NCBI RefSeq assembly: GCF_030519355.1
Contig: NZ_JAUMKC010000001.1
Coordinates: 372,001-436,000, forward strand
Source of the DNA: Mucilaginibacter sp. L3T2-6
GTDB lineage: Bacteria; Bacteroidota; Bacteroidia; Sphingobacteriales; Sphingobacteriaceae
DNA: 64,000 nucleotides
Reading direction: 5' to 3'
The notes beneath the pieces are model-generated. The model saw nothing but the letters and a program-made list of their open reading frames with translations, was not told where the DNA came from and did not search any database. The position numbers and the translations under genes are program-made. This document shows, in pieces, positions 45,681 through 55,311 of this stretch (position 1 is the first letter of the stretch; each line of letters opens with the position of its first letter).

Positions 45681-47144
45681 ATGACGGTTAGTATTTTAAT
45701 TTTTTTGCCGGTAATTGCTGCTCTGGTAGTCCTGCTGTTTAAAAACGGAACGGCTAAGCACGCGGCGTTAACTTTTTCCGTTGCCGAGCTGGCAATAGCC
45801 TTATACTTCTTATCTAAATTTGTACCTGACGCAACTACCCAGTTTAGAGTTGACATGCCATGGATACCTAAAATGGGAGTGTATTTCACCGCCGGTATAG
45901 ATGGCATCAGCATGATATTGGTATTGCTTACAACGATACTTGTTCCGTTGATCATATTAACAACCTACAAACATCAGTATAAAAATGAAGGCGCATTTTA
46001 TGCCCTGATATTATTTATGCAGGCAGGTATGTTAGTGGTATTTACTGCGCTGGATGGTTTTTTATTTTATGTGGGATGGGAAGCTGCATTGATACCAATA
46101 TACTTCATTTGCTCCTTGTGGGGCGGAGAAAACCGCATCCGGGTAACACTGAAATTCTTCATTTATACATTTTCAGGATCGTTGTTTATGCTGCTGGCTA
46201 TAATTTACCTGTACCTGCAGTCGCCATCAAACACATATAACCTGTTCGATTTTTATAAACTCAGCCTCGATGCGCATCATCAGGCGTTTGTATTCTGGGC
46301 GTTTTTCCTGGCCTTTGCCATAAAGATGCCGGTATTCCCGCTTCATACCTGGCAGCCGGATACGTACACCGAAGCGCCTTCTGCCGGTACTATGATGTTA
46401 TCGGGTATTATGCTGAAGATGGGTGTTTATGGTGTTATCCGCTGGATGATACCGAATGCGCCGCTCGGCTTTTTCGACTGGCAGAGCATGACCATCATGC
46501 TTTCGGTTATCGGTATAGGGTACGCATCTATCATCGCGTTTAAACAAAATGATGGTAAGCGTTTAGTGGCTTATTCGTCTATTGCTCACGTTGGCTTAAT
46601 TGCCGCCGGTATATTTGTATTTACTATAGAAGGTTTGCAAGGCGCCATGATACAGATGCTAAGCCATGGGATCAACGTAGTCGGAATGTTCTTTATCTGG
46701 GATATAATCAGCAGGCGTTTAAATACCCGCCAGCTCAGTGATTTGGGTGGTATAGCTAAAGTAGCCCCCAAATTTGCGGTTGCGTTTTTAATTATCGTGC
46801 TTGGCACTGTGGCCCTGCCCCTTACCAACGGTTTCGTAGGAGAGTTCTTATTGCTAAGCAGCGTATTTCAGTGGAATATCTGGATGGTTACCGCTGCGGG
46901 CCTGACGATGATATTTGGTGCGGTTTATATGCTGCGTATGTACAAAAAAGTAATGCATGGCCCTACCAATGATCTTACGATAACCTTTATTGACATCAGC
47001 GGCTCAGAAACCATTGCACTTTCTGTTATTTGCGCCCTGATTATAATTATCGGTATTTACCCGCAGCCCATCCTTCATATATCTGAGGCTTCGGTTACTC
47101 ACCTGTTTAATGTAGTGTACCCTAAATTCCCGCAACTCAAATAA
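45681..47144 (+). CDS. nuoM: NADH-quinone oxidoreductase subunit M
   Basis: The 487-residue antiporter-like subunit has about 14 helices. YVGWEAALIPIYFICSLWGG (about 132-151) holds the conserved Glu; HTWQPDTYTEAPSAGTMMLS (about 227-246) and AYSSIAHVGLI are typical. nuoN starts at the next base. Confidence 0.96.
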   Translation: MTVSILIFLPVIAALVVLLFKNGTAKHAALTFSVAELAIALYFLSKFVPDATTQFRVDMPWIPKMGVYFTAGIDGISMILVLLTTILVPLIILTTYKHQYKNEGAFYALILFMQAGMLVVFTALDGFLFYVGWEAALIPIYFICSLWGGENRIRVTLKFFIYTFSGSLFMLLAIIYLYLQSPSNTYNLFDFYKLSLDAHHQAFVFWAFFLAFAIKMPVFPLHTWQPDTYTEAPSAGTMMLSGIMLKMGVYGVIRWMIPNAPLGFFDWQSMTIMLSVIGIGYASIIAFKQNDGKRLVAYSSIAHVGLIAAGIFVFTIEGLQGAMIQMLSHGINVVGMFFIWDIISRRLNTRQLSDLGGIAKVAPKFAVAFLIIVLGTVALPLTNGFVGEFLLLSSVFQWNIWMVTAAGLTMIFGAVYMLRMYKKVMHGPTNDLTITFIDISGSETIALSVICALIIIIGIYPQPILHISEASVTHLFNVVYPKFPQLK

Positions 47145-48530
47145 ATGAATACTTTAATTATCATATCGGTTTTACCTATCCTGCTTTTGTACTTAGGTTT
47201 ATACAAGGCCCATAAAGCTTTGTTGCCGGTTACGGTTATCGGGCTGTTAGCAGCATTAGGGTGTGCTATTGGTCAGTGGAACAGTAATGCCGTGCCGATT
47301 TATCATGGCATGATGCTGTTTGATAATTTTTCAGTGGCTTTTTCAACCATTACCATCATAACAACTGTTCTGATCATATTCCTGTCAAGGGGTTATTTCG
47401 AAAGAATAAGCACGCACGTTGCCGAGTATTATGCTATTATGTTGTTTTCGCTGGCAGGAATAATTGCTATGGTTTCGTTCTATAACCTTACCATGCTGTT
47501 TATTGGTATCGAAATCATGTCTGTAAGCCTTTATATTTTGGCGGGTATTAAAAAAAGCGATTTTTCTTCAAACGAAGCTGCGTTAAAATACTTCCTGATG
47601 GGGGCATTTTCCACCGGTTTCCTGCTGTTGGGTATCACCTTAATCTACGGCTCTACGGGCTCATTTAGTCTTGAGGCTATCAGCAACTGGGTATTGGATC
47701 ATCCGCACGCAAACGATATTACTCCTATGTTTTATACAGGCGTGCTGCTGATCATCGTTGGCCTTTGCTTTAAAGTTGGCGCAGCGCCATTCCATTTCTG
47801 GACTCCCGACGTGTACGAAGGTTCACCAACACTGATAACGGCTTTTATGTCCACGGTGGTTAAAACTGCTGGCTTTGCCGCGTTCCTGCGTTTATTCTCT
47901 GCCTGCTTTGCACCGCTTTCCGACTTCTGGGCGCCGGTGTTACTGGCAATTACTGTCGCTACATTATTTATTGGAAACATAACCGCATTATACCAACATA
48001 GCTTTAAGCGCATGCTGGCATTTTCGAGTATATCACATGCTGGTTACTTGTTATTTGCTATCGTGGCTTTGGGGGCAAGTTCAGGAAGCTCGGTGCTTAC
48101 TTACGCGGCCGCTTATTCTATTGCCTCGATAATTGCATTTGGCGCTTTAATTTTAGTACAGCAGCAGTCAGGCAGCGACAGTTTTGAAAGCTTCAATGGC
48201 CTGGGCAAAAAGAACCCATTCCTGGCATTGGTTGTCACCATCGCAATGCTTTCATTGGCCGGTATCCCGTTAACCGCAGGTTTTATTGGTAAGTTTTACA
48301 TGTTCACTACAGCGTTAAAGCATTACCAGGTATGGTTGGTTATTTTGGCAGTGGTAAATGCAATCATCAGCATCTTCTATTATTTCAGGGTAATCGTAGC
48401 GATGTACTTCCGCGATGCAGAACGTACCGAGTTGGTAGTACCTGTTTATTACAAGCTAGTGCTGGGCTTTTCTGCGCTGGCTACAATTCTGATAGGAGTT
48501 TATCCGGAAGTTATTTCGAAGTTTTTTTAA
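47145..48530 (+). CDS. nuoN: NADH-quinone oxidoreductase subunit N
   Basis: The 461-residue antiporter-like subunit has about 14 helices. Signatures: IGIEIMSVSLYILAGIKKSD (about 122-141), FWTPDVYEGSPTLITAFMST (about 218-238) and LAFSSISHAGYLLFAI. It is the last nuo gene; no further nuo genes follow. Confidence 0.95.
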   Translation: MNTLIIISVLPILLLYLGLYKAHKALLPVTVIGLLAALGCAIGQWNSNAVPIYHGMMLFDNFSVAFSTITIITTVLIIFLSRGYFERISTHVAEYYAIMLFSLAGIIAMVSFYNLTMLFIGIEIMSVSLYILAGIKKSDFSSNEAALKYFLMGAFSTGFLLLGITLIYGSTGSFSLEAISNWVLDHPHANDITPMFYTGVLLIIVGLCFKVGAAPFHFWTPDVYEGSPTLITAFMSTVVKTAGFAAFLRLFSACFAPLSDFWAPVLLAITVATLFIGNITALYQHSFKRMLAFSSISHAGYLLFAIVALGASSGSSVLTYAAAYSIASIIAFGALILVQQQSGSDSFESFNGLGKKNPFLALVVTIAMLSLAGIPLTAGFIGKFYMFTTALKHYQVWLVILAVVNAIISIFYYFRVIVAMYFRDAERTELVVPVYYKLVLGFSALATILIGVYPEVISKFF

Positions 48531-48543
48531 GAACAATATTTGC

Positions 48544-48567
48544 AGAGACGGAGTAATGTCCGTCTCT
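48544..48567. repeat. Dispersed-type palindrome after nuoN
   Basis: AGAGACGG (48544-48551) and CCGTCTCT (48560-48567) form a perfect 8-bp stem with an eight-base loop. The AGAGACG-type palindrome is a dispersed intergenic repeat in many Bacteroidota genomes. No T-run follows. Confidence 0.55.
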
Positions 48568-48669
48568 ACACTTGGAAATGTCTTTTTGTAATCTGTCAAC
48601 CAAAGACACAACCAATAATACCATATCACGGCTACAATCTACTCTTCTCTAATATCCGATCGTCAATCT

Positions 48670-50184
48670 CTAATCTCCAACCTTATACCGATACACTTGC
48701 CTGCCTAAATTGCCATCTGCATCAATACCCTCAATTACTATTCGGTAAGTTCCTTTGCTATCTGCATTAAAATAGTCAAATAAAGCTGTTCCATTTTTAT
48801 CAATCCTGATGTCCGGGTTCCAGAAAATTGTACTGCGCAAGTCGATCATTTGTTTATTTAGGTTCGGGCTATCATACCGGGGAGAGTAAAATTCGCGTGC
48901 TTTATAAAATCCTTTTGGCATAAAGCTTATTACGCCAGGCGCGTACCGGTAGTAATTCTTTTCTTTTCGACCTGGCTTGGTTGTTACTATCAGCATTCCC
49001 GAAGCACCACGACTGCCGTAGATGGCGCTGGAGTGTGGGCCCATTAATACCTCTACGGCATCAACATCGGTTGGATCTAAATCATTAGCAACGTCATAAT
49101 CTACAAAATTTCCATCCACCACAATTTGCATTGGATCCGGGAGAATGGAAGATTTTGTCATGTCCATGCCACCAAGTCGTCTAACGTACATCATGGTTTG
49201 GTTGAGTTTTTTTATAAAAACAATACCGGTCAGTTTGGCTTGCAAACAATCTAAGAGTTTCCCGCATGCCAGCGTTTCCAAATCCTTGGCAGTTACGACC
49301 TGGTCGGCATTACCTTTCCCGTTTAAATTTTGTGATTGTTGCAGCTCCTTGGTTAATTTCTTGTCCTTTACCACGACTTCTTTTAGCATCAATGTTTTTT
49401 TATTAATCCCGTATTTCTTTTGTTCCTGGTAAAACAATCTCTCATTCGTCAAAAAAATCGATGTATCAGTCAAAAAGTTGAGAGCGCTGGTTGAGCTTTT
49501 TTCGCATGTTATCGGCGGACTTATTATGTTGTCAAGGTCAAGTACCACATTATCCTGGCCTTTGGTTACTTTAGCTTGCACTACAAATTTTACACTATCT
49601 CCAAAAATTAAATTCGGAAAAACAAACTTTCCATTCGCATTGGTCAATGTATCCATTAAGAATGGTCCGCCCGACTTGCTGAATAACGTTACTTTAGCAC
49701 CGGAAATAGGCCTACCACCGGCAGTTTTAACGTTGCCCGATACTTCCAGGGCTTTTTCGGGTTTAAAAGCCGTGGTTGGCAGGCTTTCGGTCAATACTTT
49801 TTTCCAGCTGAATTGCCGGTAGCCTTGTGTCAACATTAAAACATCAAGGTCGGCATTGGTTTTTTTAGTAACATTTGTAAAGTAATAATTTGGTTGCTCT
49901 ATAGCACCTTTCAGTTCGGAGGTTAATAATAAATTGGATAGGATTGTGTTTTCACCGGGTTCATTTACCGGCACTTTGGTTTCATCAGTGACCGCAACCG
50001 AAAAGCTACCTGCTGTTATTTTTTTATAATTTTTGTTTTTCACGGTAAGCTTTATGTTCACCTTTTGCCTTGCGGCGTAGCTTTCCTTTGCGTCAATATC
50101 TAATTTAAGCTGGTCATTATTATTAATAAACGCCAAACGCTCGTTTAGCGGCTCACCGAAAGGGCTAAACAGCGTGAACTGCAC
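48670..50184 (-). pseudogene. 5'-truncated TonB-plug/MG2-type outer-membrane protein
   Basis: The 504-codon frame has no signal peptide; its start is a GTG inside a conserved stretch (FPTGIVQFTLFSPFGEPLNE). Upstream in frame a TAA closes it nine codons earlier. Content in order: end of an alpha-2-macroglobulin-like region, a carboxypeptidase-regulatory-like domain (GNVKTAGGRPISGAKVTLF, about 150-168), a TonB plug-like region (DVDAVEVLMGPHSSAIYGSR, about 385-405), and an intact C-terminus. Relatives have an N-terminal signal and several hundred more residues (recalled, not computed), so this is probably a remnant. Confidence 0.75.
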
Positions 50185-50431
50185 TATACCGGTTGGAAAT
50201 TTATTAACTCTTTTTTAATTTCTTTCGTTTCATTTATACCGCACTAGATTTGAAGGAACAAACAGGTAGCTCAGAACGAATATTTGAGAGTTGGGCCGTT
50301 TTATTAGTTATTGTTGCTGTGATTAATTTAAGTTAGATCAAAGTTCACAAAAGATAAGTACTTCTTATAATAAGAATGGTAACAGATGTATTACATATTC
50401 ACAAATATATTAGTAGTTTTACAGGTACAGC

Positions 50432-51082
50432 ATGGATAACTTTTGGGACCACCTATATAATTTAACTGAGGCCAAATACATCATCAGCGTAGGTTTTTAC
50501 TTTTTGCTGGTAGTAGTATTTGCTGAAACCGGTTTGTTTTTTGGGTTTTTCCTTCCCGGCGATTACCTCTTATTTCTTTCAGGCCTGTTGTGTTCGAGCG
50601 GGAAGCTTGATGTGTCTATTTTTACATTAGTTGTATCACTCGTCGCATCGGGAGTTCTGGGTAATTATACAGGTTATTGGTTTGGCTACCGAACGGGGCC
50701 TAAACTCTTTAACAAAAATAATTCGCTGTTCTTTAAGCAGCGTTACGTAAAGCTTGCTGAAGCTTTTTATACAAAATATGGGGGCATGGCGCTGGTATTA
50801 GGCAGATTTTTTCCAATAATTAGAACTTTTGCACCTATCTTTGCAGGAGTTGTTAAAGTCGACCTTAGAAAATTTACGATTTATAACCTTATCGGCTGCG
50901 TTGCCTGGGTTTGTACATTTACCTTAAGTGGTTACTTCCTTGGCCGCAGATACCCTCAGCTAAAGGATTACATGGAATATATCGTTGTCGGGTTGATAAT
51001 AATTACAACAATTCCGCTGGTTATTGCTTTAATAAAGCAAATGGTTTCCAAGCGAAGCGTTAAAGAGTTAAATGAGAATTAA
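50432..51082 (+). CDS. DedA family membrane protein
   Basis: The 216-residue protein has about five membrane segments and the DedA/SNARE-associated motifs FFLPGDYLLFLSGLL (about 39-53) and LGRFFPIIRTFAPIFAGV (about 121-138), with re-entrant loop Arg residues. Family members are linked to lipid flipping and proton-dependent envelope homeostasis. Its stop is directly followed by ppa, so they share an operon. Confidence 0.92.
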   Translation: MDNFWDHLYNLTEAKYIISVGFYFLLVVVFAETGLFFGFFLPGDYLLFLSGLLCSSGKLDVSIFTLVVSLVASGVLGNYTGYWFGYRTGPKLFNKNNSLFFKQRYVKLAEAFYTKYGGMALVLGRFFPIIRTFAPIFAGVVKVDLRKFTIYNLIGCVAWVCTFTLSGYFLGRRYPQLKDYMEYIVVGLIIITTIPLVIALIKQMVSKRSVKELNEN

Positions 51083-51628
51083 ATGAGCACACAACATCCC
51101 TGGCACCAGGTTTCACCCGGAGACGATACCCCTGAAATTGTAAACGCAATAATAGAAATCCCTAAAGGCTCAAAAGCCAAATACGAAATCGATAAAGAGT
51201 CAGGCCTGCTAAAACTCGACCGTGTGTTGTTTTCTTCGGTAATGTATCCTGCAAATTATGGATTTATTCCGCAAACCTATTGCGACGATCATGATCCGCT
51301 TGATATATTGGTTTTATGTTCGATCGATGTATTCCCTATGTCCATTATTGAGGCAAAGGTGGTAGGCGTAATGCACATGGTTGACAATGGCGAGCAGGAT
51401 GACAAGATTATTGCAGTTGCAAAAAACGATATGTCGGTTAATTACATTAACGACCTGGCCGAATTGCCGCCGCATGCTATGACAGAGATTGTTCGTTTCT
51501 TTAAAGACTATAAGAAGCTGGAGGGTAAAAACGTGACTATTGAGCATTTACTTGGCAAGCGTTATGCCTATAAAGTGATAAAAGAAAGTCTGGAACTGTA
51601 TAAAAGTACCTTTCCGGTTTATCAATAA
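51083..51628 (+). CDS. ppa: Inorganic pyrophosphatase (family I)
   Basis: It hydrolyses pyrophosphate to drive biosynthesis. The 181-residue cytosolic enzyme has [17 protein letters not shown] (about 30-46), the metal-binding [12 protein letters not shown] (about 68-79; usual form DGDPLDVLV) and [20 protein letters not shown] with active-site Asp residues. It starts one base after the DedA stop. Confidence 0.95.
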   Translation: MSTQHPWHQVSPGDDTPEIVNAIIEIPKGSKAKYEIDKESGLLKLDRVLFSSVMYPANYGFIPQTYCDDHDPLDILVLCSIDVFPMSIIEAKVVGVMHMVDNGEQDDKIIAVAKNDMSVNYINDLAELPPHAMTEIVRFFKDYKKLEGKNVTIEHLLGKRYAYKVIKESLELYKSTFPVYQ

Positions 51629-51635
51629 TTAATAT

Positions 51636-52976
51636 ATGGACCCCGGGCGAGAAATAAACGGTTTATATATATTCCTAACCTTTTTCCTGGTGCTGCTTAA
51701 CGGCTTTTTTGTAGCCGCGGAATTTGCTATGGTTCGGGTGCGAGGGTCGCAGATCGAGCTAAAGGTAAAATCAGGCAGCCGTATGGCTAAGCTTACGCGA
51801 AGCATTATGGGTAACCTTGATGGTTATCTGGCGGCAACACAATTGGGTATAACCATTGCATCATTGGCACTGGGTGTTATTGGCGAGGGCGTATTCACAA
51901 ACGTCGTTCTTAAAATATTTACCTGGTTCGGCTATGATAATCCATCGAACATACTGGTTAATATAAGCCACGTGCTTGCATTTGTGTTTATTACTTTTAT
52001 TAGTATAATTTTCGGTGAACTTGCACCCAAAAATATCGCAATACAGCGATCAATGCGAACCGCTCTTGCCGTTTCAGCACCATTGCAGGTGTTTTTTGTG
52101 GTTTTTAGGCCACTCATAACCATCTTAAATTATTTTGCTACAGCAATCTTACGCCTGATGGGGATCAAACAGGTGGAAGGGGGTGAATCGCACCACAGTT
52201 CCGAGGAGCTTCAATACCTGCTTGAACAGGGCAAGGAAACCGGAGCGCTCGACTCTAATGAACATGAGTTGATTCAAAATGTGTTTGATTTTAATGAGCG
52301 CGTGGTAAAAAACATTATGGTGCCGCGTACTAAAATATCAGGTGTTGATGTAAGTACGCCTAAGGACGAATTAGTACAGACAATCATATCCGAAGGCTAC
52401 TCGCGAATGCCGGTTTATGATGATGTTATAGACAAGATAATTGGCATCGTTCACGCAAAGGATATCCTGCCTTTACTGGCCAGCAATCAGGATTTTCAGC
52501 TGCGCGATATTATCCGGAAACCCTACTTCGTTCCGGAAACAAAAAAAATTAACGACCTGATGGCTGAGCTGCAGCAAAAACGCATACAGATAGCGATTGT
52601 GTCTGATGAATTTGGCGGTACCGCAGGTATGGTGACCCTTGAAGATATAGTTGAAGAGTTGGTAGGCGAGATTCAGGACGAATACGACGAAGAGAAGCCA
52701 ATAGTTGAACGGGTAAACGATCGCGAGTTCATTGTGAATGCACTGGCGCCGATTTATGACGTGAATGAACATCTTCCGCATGATTTGCCGGAAGATGGTG
52801 ACTTTGATACCGTATCCGGCTGGTTAGGTGATATCTTTGGCAAGATACCGGACGTCGGCGAGCAAAAGGAATCCAATGGTTACAATATCACGGTCCTTAA
52901 AAAATCAGACCAAAACATCGAGTCGGTTAAGCTGGAGTTGCTTATCAGCGAAGATGATACAGTGGATTTGCATTGA
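51636..52976 (+). CDS. CNNM/CorC-type (hemolysin family) membrane protein
   Basis: The 446-residue protein has a DUF21/CNNM membrane domain (residues about 1-200), a CBS pair (about 215-340; VPRTKISGVDV and DEFGGTAGMVTLEDIVEELV) and a C-terminal CorC_HlyC domain (about 355-440). Relatives transport or regulate Mg2+; older annotations call them hemolysins. It starts eight bases after ppa. Confidence 0.93.
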   Translation: MDPGREINGLYIFLTFFLVLLNGFFVAAEFAMVRVRGSQIELKVKSGSRMAKLTRSIMGNLDGYLAATQLGITIASLALGVIGEGVFTNVVLKIFTWFGYDNPSNILVNISHVLAFVFITFISIIFGELAPKNIAIQRSMRTALAVSAPLQVFFVVFRPLITILNYFATAILRLMGIKQVEGGESHHSSEELQYLLEQGKETGALDSNEHELIQNVFDFNERVVKNIMVPRTKISGVDVSTPKDELVQTIISEGYSRMPVYDDVIDKIIGIVHAKDILPLLASNQDFQLRDIIRKPYFVPETKKINDLMAELQQKRIQIAIVSDEFGGTAGMVTLEDIVEELVGEIQDEYDEEKPIVERVNDREFIVNALAPIYDVNEHLPHDLPEDGDFDTVSGWLGDIFGKIPDVGEQKESNGYNITVLKKSDQNIESVKLELLISEDDTVDLH

Positions 52977-53121
52977 TTGGTTTACAGGATCATAACGAAC
53001 TGTCGCTTATCTTCATAGTCGCCTTTTGGGGCTTTTAGCATTCGCCTTTCAGCTTTAATCTCTGCAATTAGGATAATTCCACAATACCTTTTAGCTTTAC
53101 GCTTTCAGCTTTCACCTCAAA

Positions 53122-53835
53122 ATGCATCTATTTTATACTCCCGGCATTAATCCTTTACATAAACAATTTTTTTTGGATGAAGAGGAGAGTAAGCATGCCA
53201 TACGTGTGATGCGCCTGCAAAAGGACGACGAAGTGCAGCTCATAGATGGTAAGGGCGGCCTTTATGTGGCGGCTATTATAGATCCGCATCCTAAACGCAC
53301 TATCCTCGAAATAAAGTCTGTTATTAACGGGTATCGCAAGCGAAATCACTATTTGCACGTCGCCATCGCTCCGACAAAAAACATTGAACGGATCGAATGG
53401 TTTTTGGAAAAAGCTACCGAAATAGGGATTGATGAAATATCATTCTTAATTTGCCAGCGTTCCGAACGCAAGGAGGTAAAGACCGGGAGATTGAATAAGA
53501 TAATCACCTCTGCCATGAAACAATCATTAAAGGCCTATCATCCTGTGCTAAATGAGGCTGTTGCCTTTAACCGCTTTATTGCAAACGCTTTTAACGGGCA
53601 AAAATTTATTGCGCATTGCGAGGAGGGCAACAAAGTAAGTCTGCGTAATGAACTGCAATTGCAAAGCCGCAGTTTAATACTGATAGGTCCCGAAGGTGAC
53701 TTTACACTTGATGAAGTAGATATCGCATTAAAAAATCAGTATAAAGCCATAACTTTAGGGGAAAGTCGTTTAAGAACAGAGACGGCCGCCCTGGAGGCAT
53801 GTTTCGAGGTGAATTTTTTGAATAGGGTTGATTAG
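53122..53835 (+). CDS. rsmE: 16S rRNA (uracil1498-N3)-methyltransferase
   Basis: The 237-residue SPOUT methyltransferase has an N-terminal PUA-like part (HAIRVMRLQKDDEVQLIDGK) and the knot signatures LILIGPEGDFTLDEVD (about 190-205) and LGESRLRTETAALEA (about 216-230). It uses SAM, made by MetK. Confidence 0.95.
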   Translation: MHLFYTPGINPLHKQFFLDEEESKHAIRVMRLQKDDEVQLIDGKGGLYVAAIIDPHPKRTILEIKSVINGYRKRNHYLHVAIAPTKNIERIEWFLEKATEIGIDEISFLICQRSERKEVKTGRLNKIITSAMKQSLKAYHPVLNEAVAFNRFIANAFNGQKFIAHCEEGNKVSLRNELQLQSRSLILIGPEGDFTLDEVDIALKNQYKAITLGESRLRTETAALEACFEVNFLNRVD

Positions 53836-53848
53836 CTAAAGCTTTATA

Positions 53849-54610
53849 ATGTCTGAAGGTATAACAAAAATTATTGGTGGAGTGGCTATGGAAAAACAAC
53901 CACCAATATGCGGGAAGAGGGAAAAGCTTATCCGCAGGGTAATGAGTTTTAAACCTGTTGCTATATTTGTCTTTGCCTTAATTCTTATTATAATTAACAC
54001 CAGTTTTACTGCCCCGACCTATAAAATGGCCAAACTTAAATATAGTGGCGGGGGAGATTGGTATGGCGACCGTACAGCCCTGCCTAACCTGATAAAGTTT
54101 TGCAACGACAACCTTAGGACCAATTTTCAGCAGGAAGATGAGGTGGTTGAAGTTGGCAGCGCCGAGATATTTAATTATCCGTTTATTTTCATGACGGGAC
54201 ACGGCAATGTTATATTCTCTGATCAGGATGTACGCAACCTCCGAAAGTATCTTACCGGCGGAGGTTTTCTGCATATCGACGATAATTACGGCCTTGACCA
54301 GTTTATCCGTCGCGAGATGAAAAAAGTGTTTCCGGAACTTGATTTTGTAGAATTACCTTTAAATCATCCTATTTATCATCAAAAATTTCAATTTCCAAAC
54401 GGCCTGCCCAAAATTCATGAGCATGATGGTAAGCGCCCGCAGGGCTTTGGCCTGATTTATAAAGGCCGCCTGGTATGTTTTTACACTTATGAATGCGATC
54501 TGGGCAACGGATGGGAGGACTACGGTACTTATGCTAATGACACCCAGGAAAACCGTATAAAAGCGCTTAAAATGGGCGCCAATATAATTCAGTATGTTTT
54601 AACACAATAG
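53849..54610 (+). CDS. DUF4159 family protein
   Basis: The 253-residue protein has one membrane anchor (about 35-53, VAIFVFALILIIINTSF). The extracytoplasmic domain follows with FIFMTGHGNVIFSDQDVRNL (about 112-131), KYLTGGGFLHIDDNYG and the conserved Cys-Tyr-rich end. DUF4159 resembles a glutamine amidotransferase-like (ThuA-type) fold of unknown role, often near MoxR/BatA loci. An in-frame ATG at 53888 is an alternative start. Confidence 0.82.
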   Translation: MSEGITKIIGGVAMEKQPPICGKREKLIRRVMSFKPVAIFVFALILIIINTSFTAPTYKMAKLKYSGGGDWYGDRTALPNLIKFCNDNLRTNFQQEDEVVEVGSAEIFNYPFIFMTGHGNVIFSDQDVRNLRKYLTGGGFLHIDDNYGLDQFIRREMKKVFPELDFVELPLNHPIYHQKFQFPNGLPKIHEHDGKRPQGFGLIYKGRLVCFYTYECDLGNGWEDYGTYANDTQENRIKALKMGANIIQYVLTQ

Positions 54611-54650
54611 ACTCTACCGGTCTGTATTTGCACCTCATATCTTAACTAAA

Positions 54651-55148
54651 ATGTATAAATTAACGATAAATAACCAATTCAATTACGAAACAGAAAGAAA
54701 CGGGGACCAGCTTTTAATAAATGGCGAGGCAGCCGCTGCCGACATATCGCTATTAAATGCGACCATGTATCACGTAATTAATGATCTTCAATCATACAAT
54801 GTTGAGGTAGTTAGTTTTAACCCGTCAGATAAAACAGCTGAAATTAAGGTTAATAATAACATCTATAACATCACTGCAAAGGACCAGTTTGATATTTTGC
54901 TGGATAAACTTGGCCTGAGTAACTTAAATTCCACTAAAATCAGCGAGATCAAGGCCCCCATGCCCGGTTTGGTGTTAAAGGTTTTTGTTACCGAAGGTAC
55001 GGAGGTTAAAAAGGGTGATAACCTGTTTGTTTTAGAAGCAATGAAGATGGAAAATATTATTAAGGCTCCTACCGATGTTACTGTTAAAACAATCAAAATA
55101 AAACCTGGAGACAAGGTTGAAAAGAACCAGGTTCTCATGATGTTCTGA
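54651..55148 (+). CDS. Biotin carboxyl carrier-type protein
   Basis: The 165-residue protein has a C-terminal biotinyl domain: PMPGLVLKVFVTEGTEVKKG (about 103-122) and EAMKMEN with the biotinylated Lys132. The N-terminal half (1-95) is beta-rich, as in carrier subunits of acyl-CoA carboxylases or decarboxylases. No carboxylase gene is adjacent, so the partner enzyme is elsewhere. It is followed by a bidirectional terminator. Confidence 0.88.
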   Translation: MYKLTINNQFNYETERNGDQLLINGEAAAADISLLNATMYHVINDLQSYNVEVVSFNPSDKTAEIKVNNNIYNITAKDQFDILLDKLGLSNLNSTKISEIKAPMPGLVLKVFVTEGTEVKKGDNLFVLEAMKMENIIKAPTDVTVKTIKIKPGDKVEKNQVLMMF

Positions 55149-55254
55149 AAATTTTTGAACCTGGATCTTCGAAATCAGCGAGTTTTTGACTGTAGATCCT
55201 AAGTTACGGCATTCCCCAAACCCTGTAAGTTTCTGCTCAAATGATCCCATAAAT

Positions 55255-55284
55255 AAAAATGCGCCTCATCCGGGCGCATTTTTA
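55255..55284. terminator. Bidirectional terminator between the biotin carrier gene and gldJ
   Basis: AAAAATGCGCC (55255-55265) and GGCGCATTTTT (55273-55283) are inverse copies with a GC core and flanking A/T runs on both sides, serving both convergent genes. Confidence 0.85.
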
Positions 55285-55311
55285 TTGTCATATATATCTT
55301 CGGAACATCTG

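Noticed and set aside
50265-50275. GGTAGCTCAG, resembling a tRNA D-arm
   Set aside because: No acceptor stem, anticodon arm or T-arm can be formed around it.
52977-53121. CTTTCAGCTTT-like repeats before rsmE
   Set aside because: Low-complexity intergenic sequence without a fixed period or palindrome.
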